Of a stretch of DNA of 64,000 nt, positions 25,295 to 32,715 are shown piece after piece (position 1 is the stretch's first letter; each line of letters opens with the position of its first letter). The notes under the pieces are model-generated. The model ran no database searches and had not been told where the DNA came from. It saw nothing but the letters and a program-made list of their open reading frames with translations. Source of the stretch: an uncultured Spartobacteria bacterium (GTDB lineage: Bacteria; Verrucomicrobiota; Verrucomicrobiia; Chthoniobacterales; Chthoniobacteraceae); NCBI GenBank assembly GCA_903882875.1, contig CAIRYQ010000034.1:1-64000 (forward strand), read 5' to 3'. The position numbers and the translations under genes are program-made.

Positions 25295-25936
25295 CTAGTC
25301 GAGCTTGCAGACCACTTTTTCGAGAGTCGGCAGCTTCTTGAGTGTTTTCCTGTCCAGCGGCGCGTCCACGGGTGATGGGTTCTGATGGCGCGAATAGTCG
25401 AAGTAACCCACATGGCCGTCACGGGCGCGCGCATGGATTGCGAGGTTCGGCAGCGTGACGCGGACGGGCTCGCCGGTGGCGTCGCCTTCGCCCCACATGA
25501 AGACCTCGGGCAACGCGGCCCACGCGTAGCGCGGATCGGACAGCTTGTCGGCGGAAGCGCCCTTTTTTGCGAAGTCCTTTGGGGTGTAAGTGAGGCCTCC
25601 GTGCGCGAGCGGGCCGCTGACGTGGGACGAGATCATCTGGCGCTCCTTGTTTTCCTTCGACTTCGAATCAGTGCCGAATTTCGCCGAGATCGTGAGAAGC
25701 GGGACGCCGGGGCCTTTTGTGATCTCCGCGCGGAAATGCTCCTTGTCGTGGCGGATGGCGATTTCGCCGACGATTTGTTCCTTTGCGCCGGAAAATTGCA
25801 CCTGGCCGTGCCGTTCCGTACCGCCTTTCACGGCAGTGGTCGTCGAACAGGCGCCGAGGAAAATTGCGGTGGTGGTGGCGAGGGCGCACTGCACGATGCA
25901 GCGGCTGTTGCGATTGGAGTGGAGCGGTGTTTTCAT
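25295..25936 (-). CDS. outer-membrane lipoprotein, possible DUF3261 analogue
   Basis: A 213-residue protein with an unusually long basic n-region (MKTPLHSNRNSRC), a hydrophobic core and a lipobox FLGAC followed by STTT. It should be a lipoprotein; Ser at +2 favours the outer membrane. The mature part looks beta-rich: VQFSGAKEQIVGEIAIR, FRAEITKGPGVPLLTISAKFG, ALPEVFMWGEGD, EPVRVTLPNLAIHARARDG. This strand pattern, loosely LolB-like, and the position beside an MMPL exporter match the lipoprotein (DUF3261) found in aryl-polyene clusters. I cannot confirm the family from sequence alone. It lies 53 bp upstream of the exporter start and 42 bp downstream of the oxidoreductase stop on the minus strand. 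Confidence 0.7.
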   Translation of the reverse strand: MKTPLHSNRNSRCIVQCALATTTAIFLGACSTTTAVKGGTERHGQVQFSGAKEQIVGEIAIRHDKEHFRAEITKGPGVPLLTISAKFGTDSKSKENKERQMISSHVSGPLAHGGLTYTPKDFAKKGASADKLSDPRYAWAALPEVFMWGEGDATGEPVRVTLPNLAIHARARDGHVGYFDYSRHQNPSPVDAPLDRKTLKKLPTLEKVVCKLD

Positions 25937-25978
25937 CGTGGGAATCGGGTGGTTCGGATGTGGTGTTCTCGGTGCGGC

Positions 25979-27250
25979 TCAGAGCGTGCCGGTGGCCGCG
26001 GGTGCGGCTTCGCCGTCTGTCTGTTCGAGGCGCGGGACGAGAGCATGGCGCTTTTGCACCCAGAGGACGAGGTAAAAAAGCTGGAGCCTCCACCACACGC
26101 CGAAGTTCGGGTGGATGTTGCCGCCGAGGACGCTGTTCACGGCCTGCGGGATTTGGAGCGGGGGATTCGAGGCGGTGAAGACATCCACGAATTCATCCGT
26201 GTACCACGCGCTCACGAAGCGGAGGTAGCGGTTCATCTGGCGGTTCAAATCGCGTGCGTATGAGGCCATGCGGATGCGGCCGAGGAGCGGATGGCGCAGT
26301 GCGAAGTTGAGCGTCTCCGCGGCCTGCTCGGCGCTGTGGAGCGCTAGGAAGACGCCGGTGCTGAAAATCGGGTCTATGAATCCCGCTGCGTCGCCGGCGA
26401 GCAGCCAGCGCGGGCCGTGCAGTCGGGTGTTGCGGTAGCTGTAGTCGCCGATGGCGTGGACTTCGGTGATGCGCCTCGCGGCGGCCATGCGTGAGCGCAT
26501 GATGGGTGCGGTGGCAATGGCCTCGTCGAGCGCAGCTTCGGGTGAGAGTTTCGCTGCGTGGAAGTCTGCGATGTCCATCACAACTCCGATGCTCGTGCGC
26601 CTTCCATCGAGCGGGATGAGCCAGAACCAGGATTTATTTCCGCGCACGAGGCGTGTGAGCGTGCCATCCCGCCCCTCGTCGCGCTGCACGTTCTCGTAGT
26701 GCGCGAAGACGCTGAATTTCTGGAGGTGATCGTAGCGGCGCTTCAGATCGAACTGCGAGCCAACGACGGCATTTCGCCCCGAGCAGTCGAGCACGTAGGC
26801 CGCACGGATTTCGCCGCTGTCGGTCTTCAGCGTCACGCCGGTCTTGTCGAATGCAACGTCGCGGACGGCGCAGGGCTGGCGGATTTCCGCGCCGGCCGCG
26901 GCTGCGTGATCGAGGAGCATCTTGTCGAACCACGCGCGCTCGACCTGATACGCGCTGCGGTGGCTGAGCTGCATCGCGCCCTCGAAATAAAAGCGCTGCG
27001 TGCGGCGTCCGCACGCGGTGGAGATCTCGCCGCCGGCTTTTGGAAATGCGTGGCGTTCGAGTTCGCCGCGGACGCCGAGCTTGTCGAAAAGCGCGAGCGA
27101 ATGAGGCAGCAGCGACTCGCCGATTTTGAAACGCGGGAAGGATTCCTTTTCGCAGAGCACGACACGCCGGCCCGCACGCGCGAGGAGGATCGCCGCGGCG
27201 GAACCTGCGGGCCCGCCTCCGATGATTGCGACGTCTGCTTGGGAATCCAT
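25979..27250 (-). CDS. FAD-dependent oxidoreductase, flavin halogenase-like
   Basis: A 423-residue flavoprotein starting at ATG 27250 (MDSQADVAIIGG). FAD-binding GxGxxG is IIGGGPAGSAAAI; RFKIGESLLPHS follows as in halogenase-like proteins. NKSWFWLIPL carries a WxWxIP motif like that of tryptophan-type halogenases, but without the leading Gly. The second FAD motif is LLAGDAAGFIDPIFSTG. The C-terminal ~100 residues are aromatic- and Arg-rich. Relatives include true halogenases, geranylgeranyl-reductase-like enzymes and the oxidoreductase of aryl-polyene clusters. Halogenation is not certain: the motif is incomplete and a flavin reductase partner is absent. It heads the five-gene minus-strand unit and is divergent from the LptF/G-like gene 108 bp away. 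An upstream 47-codon extension is open but unlikely. Confidence 0.85.
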   Translation of the reverse strand: MDSQADVAIIGGGPAGSAAAILLARAGRRVVLCEKESFPRFKIGESLLPHSLALFDKLGVRGELERHAFPKAGGEISTACGRRTQRFYFEGAMQLSHRSAYQVERAWFDKMLLDHAAAAGAEIRQPCAVRDVAFDKTGVTLKTDSGEIRAAYVLDCSGRNAVVGSQFDLKRRYDHLQKFSVFAHYENVQRDEGRDGTLTRLVRGNKSWFWLIPLDGRRTSIGVVMDIADFHAAKLSPEAALDEAIATAPIMRSRMAAARRITEVHAIGDYSYRNTRLHGPRWLLAGDAAGFIDPIFSTGVFLALHSAEQAAETLNFALRHPLLGRIRMASYARDLNRQMNRYLRFVSAWYTDEFVDVFTASNPPLQIPQAVNSVLGGNIHPNFGVWWRLQLFYLVLWVQKRHALVPRLEQTDGEAAPAATGTL

Positions 27251-27358
27251 TCGCGCGCAGCATGGCAGTTGCGGCGCGTGCGGCGCAAACGGGAACTTTT
27301 TGCGGCGCGGGCACAGCGCGCTTGCAATGCACTCCCGCAAGCGGGCAACGTCCGCCGC

Positions 27359-28477
27359 GTGCGCCTGCTCGACCGCTACATCGGACGTCAACTGCTGGTG
27401 TCGGCGATCTTCGCCGTCGCCGTGCTGAGCGTCGTGCTCGTACTGGGGAACATTTTCAAAAAGCTGCTGGATCTGCTGATCAACCAGAACGCGCCGCCGA
27501 GCCTCATCCTGAGCTTCATCGGCTACGTGCTGCCGTTCTCATTCACGTTCACGATTCCGTGGGGATTCCAGACGGCGGTGCTGCTGGTCTTCGGAAGGCT
27601 CTCGGCGGAAAATGAACTCACCGCGATGCGCGCGACCGGCGTGAGCGTCGCGCGCGCGTGCATCCCCGTGTGGGTGATCGCGGTGCTGCTCTCGGGCGTG
27701 TGCCTGTGGATCAATCTCGACGTCGCGCCGCGCGCGCAGCAGCGGATGAAGGATGCGCTTTTCGAGATCGCGACGCACAATCCGCTCGCGCTTTTCGGGG
27801 GGGACAAGGTGATTGACGACTTTCCGGGAAGGAAAATTTTCGTCGAGAAAAGCGAGGGCAACAAGCTGACGAACCTGCTCGTCTATCAGCTCGATCCGGA
27901 CAACCGGGTGAAGAATGTGATGTATGCGCGCGAAGGAAACATCGGCATGACGACGGTGCCGAAGACGCTGCCCGACGGCACGGCCACCACGGAAAACCAA
28001 ATCCTCCTCACGCTGAGCCACTGCCTCTACGAACAGCGCGACGAGGATCATCCGCAGGATGTGTCGCGCATCCGCAACGGCATCACGATGGAGGACGGCA
28101 GCATCGCGATCTCGCTGAAGGAACTTTACGAACGGCAGCGCAAGACGAAGGGCGTGGGCGCGCTGCCGATCGCCGAACTGCTCGACAGCGACCGGCCCGA
28201 GAAACTCGTGGAGCTGAACAAGCGCATCGGCAATGCGATGGCGACCATCGCGCTCGCGCTGCTCGCCGTGCCGCTTGCGGTAACTGCGCAGCGGAAGGAG
28301 ACCTCGGTCGGCTTTGCCGTGAGCCTCGTGCTCGGGATGTGCTATTTTTTCCTCATCTTCATGGCCGACCTCGCGCGCAACCGTCCCGCGCTGCATCCAG
28401 CGCTGCTCGTGTGGCTGCCGAACCTGATCTTCCTTTCCATTGGCGCGTACCGTTTTTCGCGGCTGTCACGCCGGTGA
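27359..28477 (+). CDS. LptF/LptG-family permease (LPS export)
   Basis: A 372-residue inner-membrane protein of the YjgP/YjgQ family, the permease of the LptB2FG machine that extracts LPS for transport to the outer membrane. I place the start at GTG 27359 (RLLDRYIGRQLL); no ATG lies close in frame. The N-terminal LDRYIGRQLL helix, then FTIPWGFQTAVLLVFGRLSAENELTAMRATGVS, is the strongest family signature. A periplasmic beta-jellyroll domain (~residues 110-270) follows, then three C-terminal helices (NAMATIALALLAVPLAVTAQRKE, FAVSLVLGMCYFFLIFMADL, WLPNLIFLSIGAYRF). Only one permease is present here, and its partner and LptB are not in the window. F against G cannot be decided. Confidence 0.88.
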   Translation: MRLLDRYIGRQLLVSAIFAVAVLSVVLVLGNIFKKLLDLLINQNAPPSLILSFIGYVLPFSFTFTIPWGFQTAVLLVFGRLSAENELTAMRATGVSVARACIPVWVIAVLLSGVCLWINLDVAPRAQQRMKDALFEIATHNPLALFGGDKVIDDFPGRKIFVEKSEGNKLTNLLVYQLDPDNRVKNVMYAREGNIGMTTVPKTLPDGTATTENQILLTLSHCLYEQRDEDHPQDVSRIRNGITMEDGSIAISLKELYERQRKTKGVGALPIAELLDSDRPEKLVELNKRIGNAMATIALALLAVPLAVTAQRKETSVGFAVSLVLGMCYFFLIFMADLARNRPALHPALLVWLPNLIFLSIGAYRFSRLSRR

Positions 28478-28495
28478 TTTGTCTCACGCGGCTGC

Positions 28496-28524
28496 TTGAC
28501 ATGAAAACTGCTGCACGTTTTTAA
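28496..28524 (+). promoter_or_regulatory. possible sigma-70-type promoter before the PP2C gene
   Basis: TTGACA at 28496-28501 is a perfect -35. TTTAAG (28520-28525) is a weak -10 at an 18-bp spacing. It sits just after the LptF/G-like stop and ~80 bp upstream of the phosphatase ATG. Confidence 0.35.
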
Positions 28525-28605
28525 GTATCGCGACATGCAGGCTGTTCATTCCCCATTCCCCGCACGATGTGATGGTCTTGCGGCTCCGAGGAGCCGATCC
28601 GACTG

Positions 28606-29385
28606 ATGAACGGGTTTGTGGCCAGTGGAGCGTGGATCTGCCACACGGGAAAGGTCCGCAAAATGAACGAAGACGCCTGTCTGTTCGGCGGTGCATTCGG
28701 TGGCGCGAGCACTTCCGCCCCGATGAAGGCGGTGCTGAAAAAATCACCCTGGGTTGTCGCGCTTGCCGACGGTATCGGCGGGCACCGCGCGGGCGCCTTC
28801 GCGAGCCGCGAGGTGGTCGCGAACCTTGAGGCCGCTTCGGAATTCAGCCGGACGGCGATCGGCAACGTGCTGCAGGCGACAAACCGCAAGTTGCACGAGG
28901 TCGGGCAAGAGAAACCGGAATTCGAGGGCACGGGCACCGCGGTCGTCGGGCTCGTCTCGGGGCCGGACGGGATGTTTGGATTCAATGTCGGCGACGCGCG
29001 GCTCTACCGGCAGCAGGCTGGGCGGCTCACGCAGATCTCGGCCGACGATTCCGTCGAGCAGATGCTCATCCACGAGGGGCTGCTGAAGGCGAGCGACGAC
29101 GGCGTGCGATCGAAATACATGCACGCACTCACGCAGAGTGTCGGAGGTTCCGTCGAGTATCACCCGCTCGATCCGCACTTTTATCCGCTCACGGTGAAAA
29201 GTGCCGCGCGTTTCCTGCTTTGCACGGACGGGCTCACGGACATGATTTCAGTGAAGACGATCGAATCCTACGTCGTGCCGCAACTGAAGCCCGTGGCCGC
29301 CGTCCAGTCGCTCTTTTCCGCCGCGATGGAGGCGGGCGGACGCGACAACATCACGATCGCGATCGTGGATGTGGAAAAGGCCTGA
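28606..29385 (+). CDS. PP2C-family Ser/Thr protein phosphatase
   Basis: A 259-residue metal-dependent phosphatase of the bacterial Stp1/PrpC type. Motifs: GKVRKMNEDA (residues 15-24), ADGIGGHRAG with metal ligand D55, GTGTAVVGLVSG, FNVGDARLYR, LCTDGLTDM and the terminal GGRDNITIAIVD. The metal-binding Asp residues are all present and no regulatory or membrane domain is attached. Such enzymes dephosphorylate targets of Hanks-type kinases; the window contains one such kinase about 13 kb away. A partner FHA or kinase gene is not adjacent. The start ATG 28606 has only a weak ribosome-binding site. Confidence 0.92.
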   Translation: MNGFVASGAWICHTGKVRKMNEDACLFGGAFGGASTSAPMKAVLKKSPWVVALADGIGGHRAGAFASREVVANLEAASEFSRTAIGNVLQATNRKLHEVGQEKPEFEGTGTAVVGLVSGPDGMFGFNVGDARLYRQQAGRLTQISADDSVEQMLIHEGLLKASDDGVRSKYMHALTQSVGGSVEYHPLDPHFYPLTVKSAARFLLCTDGLTDMISVKTIESYVVPQLKPVAAVQSLFSAAMEAGGRDNITIAIVDVEKA

Positions 29386-29437
29386 GACCGTCCGGGCGGG
29401 CGCAGTAAAAGTTTCGCCCCGGCTCTGGCCCCATAAT

Positions 29438-29461
29438 TGCTATAATCGGTGTGAACACACC
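29438..29461 (+). promoter_or_regulatory. extended -10 promoter with overlapping palindrome
   Basis: TGCTATAAT (29438-29446) is a consensus extended -10 element. No -35 is evident. A perfect palindrome GGTGTG-AA-CACACC (29448-29461) covers the expected transcription start, and the ATG of the next gene is at 29465. The mRNA would be nearly leaderless, and the palindrome could be an operator. Confidence 0.5.
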
Positions 29462-29464
29462 TTT

Positions 29465-29953
29465 ATGCTCTGGTTTTGCTCCGGTCACTTTGCCGCCACC
29501 TGGCTCGTCTGCCTCACGCTCATCTTCCGTTTTCACGCGGCGGCGGAGAAGCCGCTCACCTTCGTCCTCTTCGCGCTCATCCTCTGGCCCGTGCTTCTGG
29601 AACTCCTCCCGCTGCGCGGCTATTTCGCGCTCAAGCGCGTGACGCTGGATCGCCTCAAGGCCCGCGTGCATCGCGGCGAACTCAAGAAGGCCATCGTCTT
29701 TGCATTCGGCTTCTGCACGAGCCTGTTCGCGGCCATCGGCATCGGTGTGGCGGCGTGGGGCTTCGGCCTGCTCGATGGATGGCTGGGGAAAATGAGCGAC
29801 GGCGTCAACGTGATGTCCACCCTTGCGTGGCTGCCCGTCACATTGATCCTCTGGGTCGTGCCGCCGGTGATCGCCGTGGCGGTGCTCGCCGGCCGCGCGG
29901 AAAAGGCGTTGGCCAGGAAGCAGGAGTTCAAGCACGAGATGGCGAACGCGTAA
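29465..29953 (+). CDS. membrane protein of unknown function
   Basis: A 162-residue protein starting at ATG 29465 (MLWFCSGHFAATW). Three or four hydrophobic segments: residues ~3-20, 28-48 (LTFVLFALILWPVLLELLPL), 72-95 (IVFAFGFCTSLFAAIGIGVAAWGF) and ~115-140 (LPVTLILWVVPPVIAVAVLA). A basic loop between the second and third (ALKRVTLDRLKARVHRGELKK) indicates a cytoplasmic side. The C-terminus is charged. No Shine-Dalgarno is visible, which agrees with the nearly leaderless promoter just upstream. I do not recognise the family. It follows the PP2C gene on the same strand after 79 bp. Confidence 0.65.
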   Translation: MLWFCSGHFAATWLVCLTLIFRFHAAAEKPLTFVLFALILWPVLLELLPLRGYFALKRVTLDRLKARVHRGELKKAIVFAFGFCTSLFAAIGIGVAAWGFGLLDGWLGKMSDGVNVMSTLAWLPVTLILWVVPPVIAVAVLAGRAEKALARKQEFKHEMANA

Positions 29954-30014
29954 GCCGAGTCGCGCGTCCTTTCTTCGCACGTCTGACTTTGCACCTCGCT
30001 CAAGGGCTACTCGC

Positions 30015-31139
30015 TCATTTCCGCTGCGGCTTCAGCACGAGGTCGGTCTTTGTCACCATGTAATAGAGCCATGCCGTGCGAGTGCCGGGATCGAGGATGC
30101 TCCGGATCGGCTGCGCACCGTTGTAGAACGGAGTCTGCGACGCGCTTTTTTTCACCGTATCCACATACTCCTGCCGGTCAGGCGCAAACTGCGCCGGCTT
30201 CTGATCTTTCACCGATTTGATATTCCACCATTTCTTCAGATCGGCGGGAATGTAGCACGTCCACTGCTCCGAAGTCTCGAACAGGAACTCGCCGTCCGGC
30301 GCGAAGCACGAAAGCCAGAAGCAATTGATGTCGAAACGATCCGTGAGCTTCACCGCGATGATGTCGCCATCGTGCAGGCGGTGCGAGAATGAGCCCGGCT
30401 TGTCGCGTTTCACCGTCACGATTTCCTTGCCGTTGATCGTGATGATGCAGCCGTTGTTGCCCGAGGCGTGGATGTGCGTGTTCTCTGCGAGCTTCGCACC
30501 GACCGGCACCGAGCCAGTGGAAGGCTTCGTCACCGGAACCGGCACGACCGTCTTCGGTGCGACCGGAGGAATGCCGACCAGCGAAGTGCCCGGCGGCACG
30601 GGCGGCAGCCATGCCGCGGCGACCTGTTCGCGCTTTGCCTTCACCATCACCGCATCGTCGAGCCGCTGATGCTGCGTGAGTTGCGCCTGCGCCTGCGCGA
30701 GCACCTGATCATATCGAATCTGCACCGCCTTCGCATGCTCCGCGCGTTCGGCCAGGATTTTCAAATTTTGCGCACGCCATCCTGCGCGGAGCTGTTTGAT
30801 CGCGGGGAGAATCCCCGCCTCGTCCTCAGATGGCACATCCTTTGCAGCGGAGAACCGGTCGCGTTCCTTGCGCCATGCGAGCGCCGTGTCGAGATCCGCC
30901 GCGCCCGTCGCTTTGGTGATCGCCGCCTCGATCCCCACGAGATATTGTTCCCACAGCTTCACGCGCTCCGCCTCCATCGGCGCAGTCACCTCGCGTGCGA
31001 ACACCGCCTGCCACTGTGCATCCAGCGCGGCGATCCACTTTTGCATTTCGCTCTGCTCCGGGGCCGGTGCGGCTTCTTGTGCCGCAAGCGCGCCGCAAAG
31101 CGCCAGCAGCCCGGCGAGAATGATGCACTGGATTTTCAT
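30015..31139 (-). CDS. exported protein, helical stalk plus beta domain, unknown function
   Basis: A 374-residue protein with a clear signal peptide (MKIQCIILAGLLALCGALAAQ). Residues ~30-175 are helical and Ala/Arg/Glu-rich with coiled-coil character (AQWQAVFAREVTAPMEAERVKLWEQYL). A Pro/Val/Thr linker follows (PPVPPGTSLVGIPPVAPKTV). The C-terminal ~170 residues form an apparent beta domain (HIHASGNNGCIITINGKEIVTVKRD, SHRLHDGDIIAVKLTDRFDINCFWLSC) with many aromatic residues, ending in WLYYMVTKTDLVL. The layout suggests a periplasmic structural or ligand-binding protein. No family is recognised. It faces a convergent membrane-protein gene downstream, and its upstream neighbour on the same strand is the Gfo/Idh/MocA gene, 95 bp away. 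Confidence 0.7.
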   Translation of the reverse strand: MKIQCIILAGLLALCGALAAQEAAPAPEQSEMQKWIAALDAQWQAVFAREVTAPMEAERVKLWEQYLVGIEAAITKATGAADLDTALAWRKERDRFSAAKDVPSEDEAGILPAIKQLRAGWRAQNLKILAERAEHAKAVQIRYDQVLAQAQAQLTQHQRLDDAVMVKAKREQVAAAWLPPVPPGTSLVGIPPVAPKTVVPVPVTKPSTGSVPVGAKLAENTHIHASGNNGCIITINGKEIVTVKRDKPGSFSHRLHDGDIIAVKLTDRFDINCFWLSCFAPDGEFLFETSEQWTCYIPADLKKWWNIKSVKDQKPAQFAPDRQEYVDTVKKSASQTPFYNGAQPIRSILDPGTRTAWLYYMVTKTDLVLKPQRK

Positions 31140-31234
31140 AGGGAAGTGACCGGCTCACCTAGCGATGAATCCGCACGCGCGCACGCAAATTTCCGCACAG
31201 TGCGGCTCGGAAATGCGTTGGCAAGATGCCGGCG

Positions 31235-32593
31235 TTACGACAGCCCCGCGACTTCGCGGCCCTTGCGGTACGCACGTCTCACGAAGGCGTTCGCTTCGGC
31301 GACATCGGTGAATTTCACCGCGGCGGCATCCCATGCGAGCGTCTGTTTCGGGAAACGCGTGGCGACGCTGCCGAGCAGCACAGCCTCGGTGAGCGGGCCG
31401 GAGTAATCCCAGTTTGCGTCGGTCTTCGGGCGGTTGCCGAGAACGGTCTCGATGAATTGATGCCAGTGGCTCTCACCTTCGACCTTCTCGATTTTCACGC
31501 CTTCGACATCCTTGCCGACGAGCCGGGGCTGCGCGATGTGCGGGAGAATCATGATGCCTTTGGTGCCGATGAAAATGCTGCCTTGATCCGGCAGGCCCTT
31601 GCCCTTTTCGCCTTTCACGATCTGCGCGGCATCCTGGATTTCCTGCGGCGGACGCTGGTCGCCGTCGTACCACACGACGCGCACGGTTTTTCCCTCGGTG
31701 AATGAGGTGCCGGGGAAAATGTAATCAATGACCGCGTCCGTCGCCCACGAGTGGTCGTTCGGCTGAGGCCCGTCGCTGCGGATGCTGAGCGGCGCGGTGA
31801 GCGCGAGCGCCTTGAAGACCGGATCGTAAATGTGGCAGCCCATGTCGCCAAACGTCCCCGTGCCGAAGTCGAGCCGCTTGCGCCAGTTTCCCGGATGGTA
31901 AAATCCGCCGCCGATGAAAGGCCGTTCGCCCGCGATGCCGAGCCAGAGATCCCAGTTCAAGCCCTCGGGCGGCTGCTCGGTCTTCGTCGGCATCGCGCCG
32001 TTGTCGCCCCACTTCTTGCTGCTCCACGTGTGGACTTCCTTGATTTTTCCAATCACGCCGTCTTGCACCGCCTTGCACGCCGTTCGGTATTCCGAGTTGC
32101 TATGGATCTGGATGCCCATCTGCGTGTGCAGCTTTTTCTCCCGCGCGATCTCGGTCATGCGGCGCACCTCGTGAATGTCGTGCGCGAGCGGCTTCTGGCC
32201 ATAGACGTGCAGCCCGCGGTTCAGCGCGCTCACGCCGATCGGTGCGTGCATGTGGTCGGGCGTGGAGACATTCACCGTCTGGAGATCCTTCTCCTTCTCC
32301 AGCAGCTCGCGGAAGTCGGAATAAATGCGCGCCTCGGGAAATTTTTTCCGAAACTCGACGGTGCGCTTTTCATCCACATCGCACCCCGCGACGATCTTCA
32401 CCGACGCGTGCCGCGAGATGGCGCTCACGTCGGACATCGCCATGCCCGAGCAACCGAAGCTCGCGTGATGGATGACGGAATTCGGCGACTGCGCGAGCAG
32501 GCCGCGCGCGATCCACGGCGCGACGGCGGTGCCGAGCGCGAGATCGCGGAGAAATGAACGACGGGTGCGGAGGAGGGGACGTGTGGGGTGCAT
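31235..32593 (-). CDS. Tat-exported Gfo/Idh/MocA-family oxidoreductase
   Basis: A 452-residue NAD(P)-dependent sugar oxidoreductase starting at ATG 32593. The Tat signal is RTRRSFLRDLALG (residues ~9-21), followed by a hydrophobic stretch and GLLAQ. The N-terminal Rossmann fold is degenerate at the glycine motif (ASFGCSGMAMSD). Later elements are intact: VAGCDVDEKR, VNVSTPDHMHAPIG and GLHVYGQKPLAHDI, the family's EKP position, with Gln in place of Glu. MGIQIHSNSEYRTACKAVQDGVIGKIKEVH is the usual start of the C-terminal beta domain. Secreted members are common in Planctomycetes and Verrucomicrobia, where they are taken to modify glycans in the periplasm. The substrate is unknown. Confidence 0.9.
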   Translation of the reverse strand: MHPTRPLLRTRRSFLRDLALGTAVAPWIARGLLAQSPNSVIHHASFGCSGMAMSDVSAISRHASVKIVAGCDVDEKRTVEFRKKFPEARIYSDFRELLEKEKDLQTVNVSTPDHMHAPIGVSALNRGLHVYGQKPLAHDIHEVRRMTEIAREKKLHTQMGIQIHSNSEYRTACKAVQDGVIGKIKEVHTWSSKKWGDNGAMPTKTEQPPEGLNWDLWLGIAGERPFIGGGFYHPGNWRKRLDFGTGTFGDMGCHIYDPVFKALALTAPLSIRSDGPQPNDHSWATDAVIDYIFPGTSFTEGKTVRVVWYDGDQRPPQEIQDAAQIVKGEKGKGLPDQGSIFIGTKGIMILPHIAQPRLVGKDVEGVKIEKVEGESHWHQFIETVLGNRPKTDANWDYSGPLTEAVLLGSVATRFPKQTLAWDAAAVKFTDVAEANAFVRRAYRKGREVAGLS

Positions 32594-32632
32594 GGTGTGG
32601 AATGGGTCTCTATCTATCGCGCGGGGCGGAAT

Positions 32633-32712
32633 AAATTTTGAATTTTGAGTGCTGAATTTTGAATTCGGGCGAACGGGCCGCGGCCCGTTCAAAATTCAGA
32701 ATTCATCATTCC
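32633..32712. repeat. AT-rich direct and inverted repeat with GC palindrome
   Basis: AAATTTTGAATTTTG-type direct repeats (32633-32666) are followed by a perfect 20-bp palindrome GAACGGGCCGCGGCCCGTTC (32671-32690) and an inverted arm AAAATTCAGAATTC. The element begins 4 bp past the GH57 stop on the minus strand, so it could act as a transcription terminator for GH57. It resembles the AT-rich element at 52.3 kb. Confidence 0.7.
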
Positions 32713-32715
32713 AGT

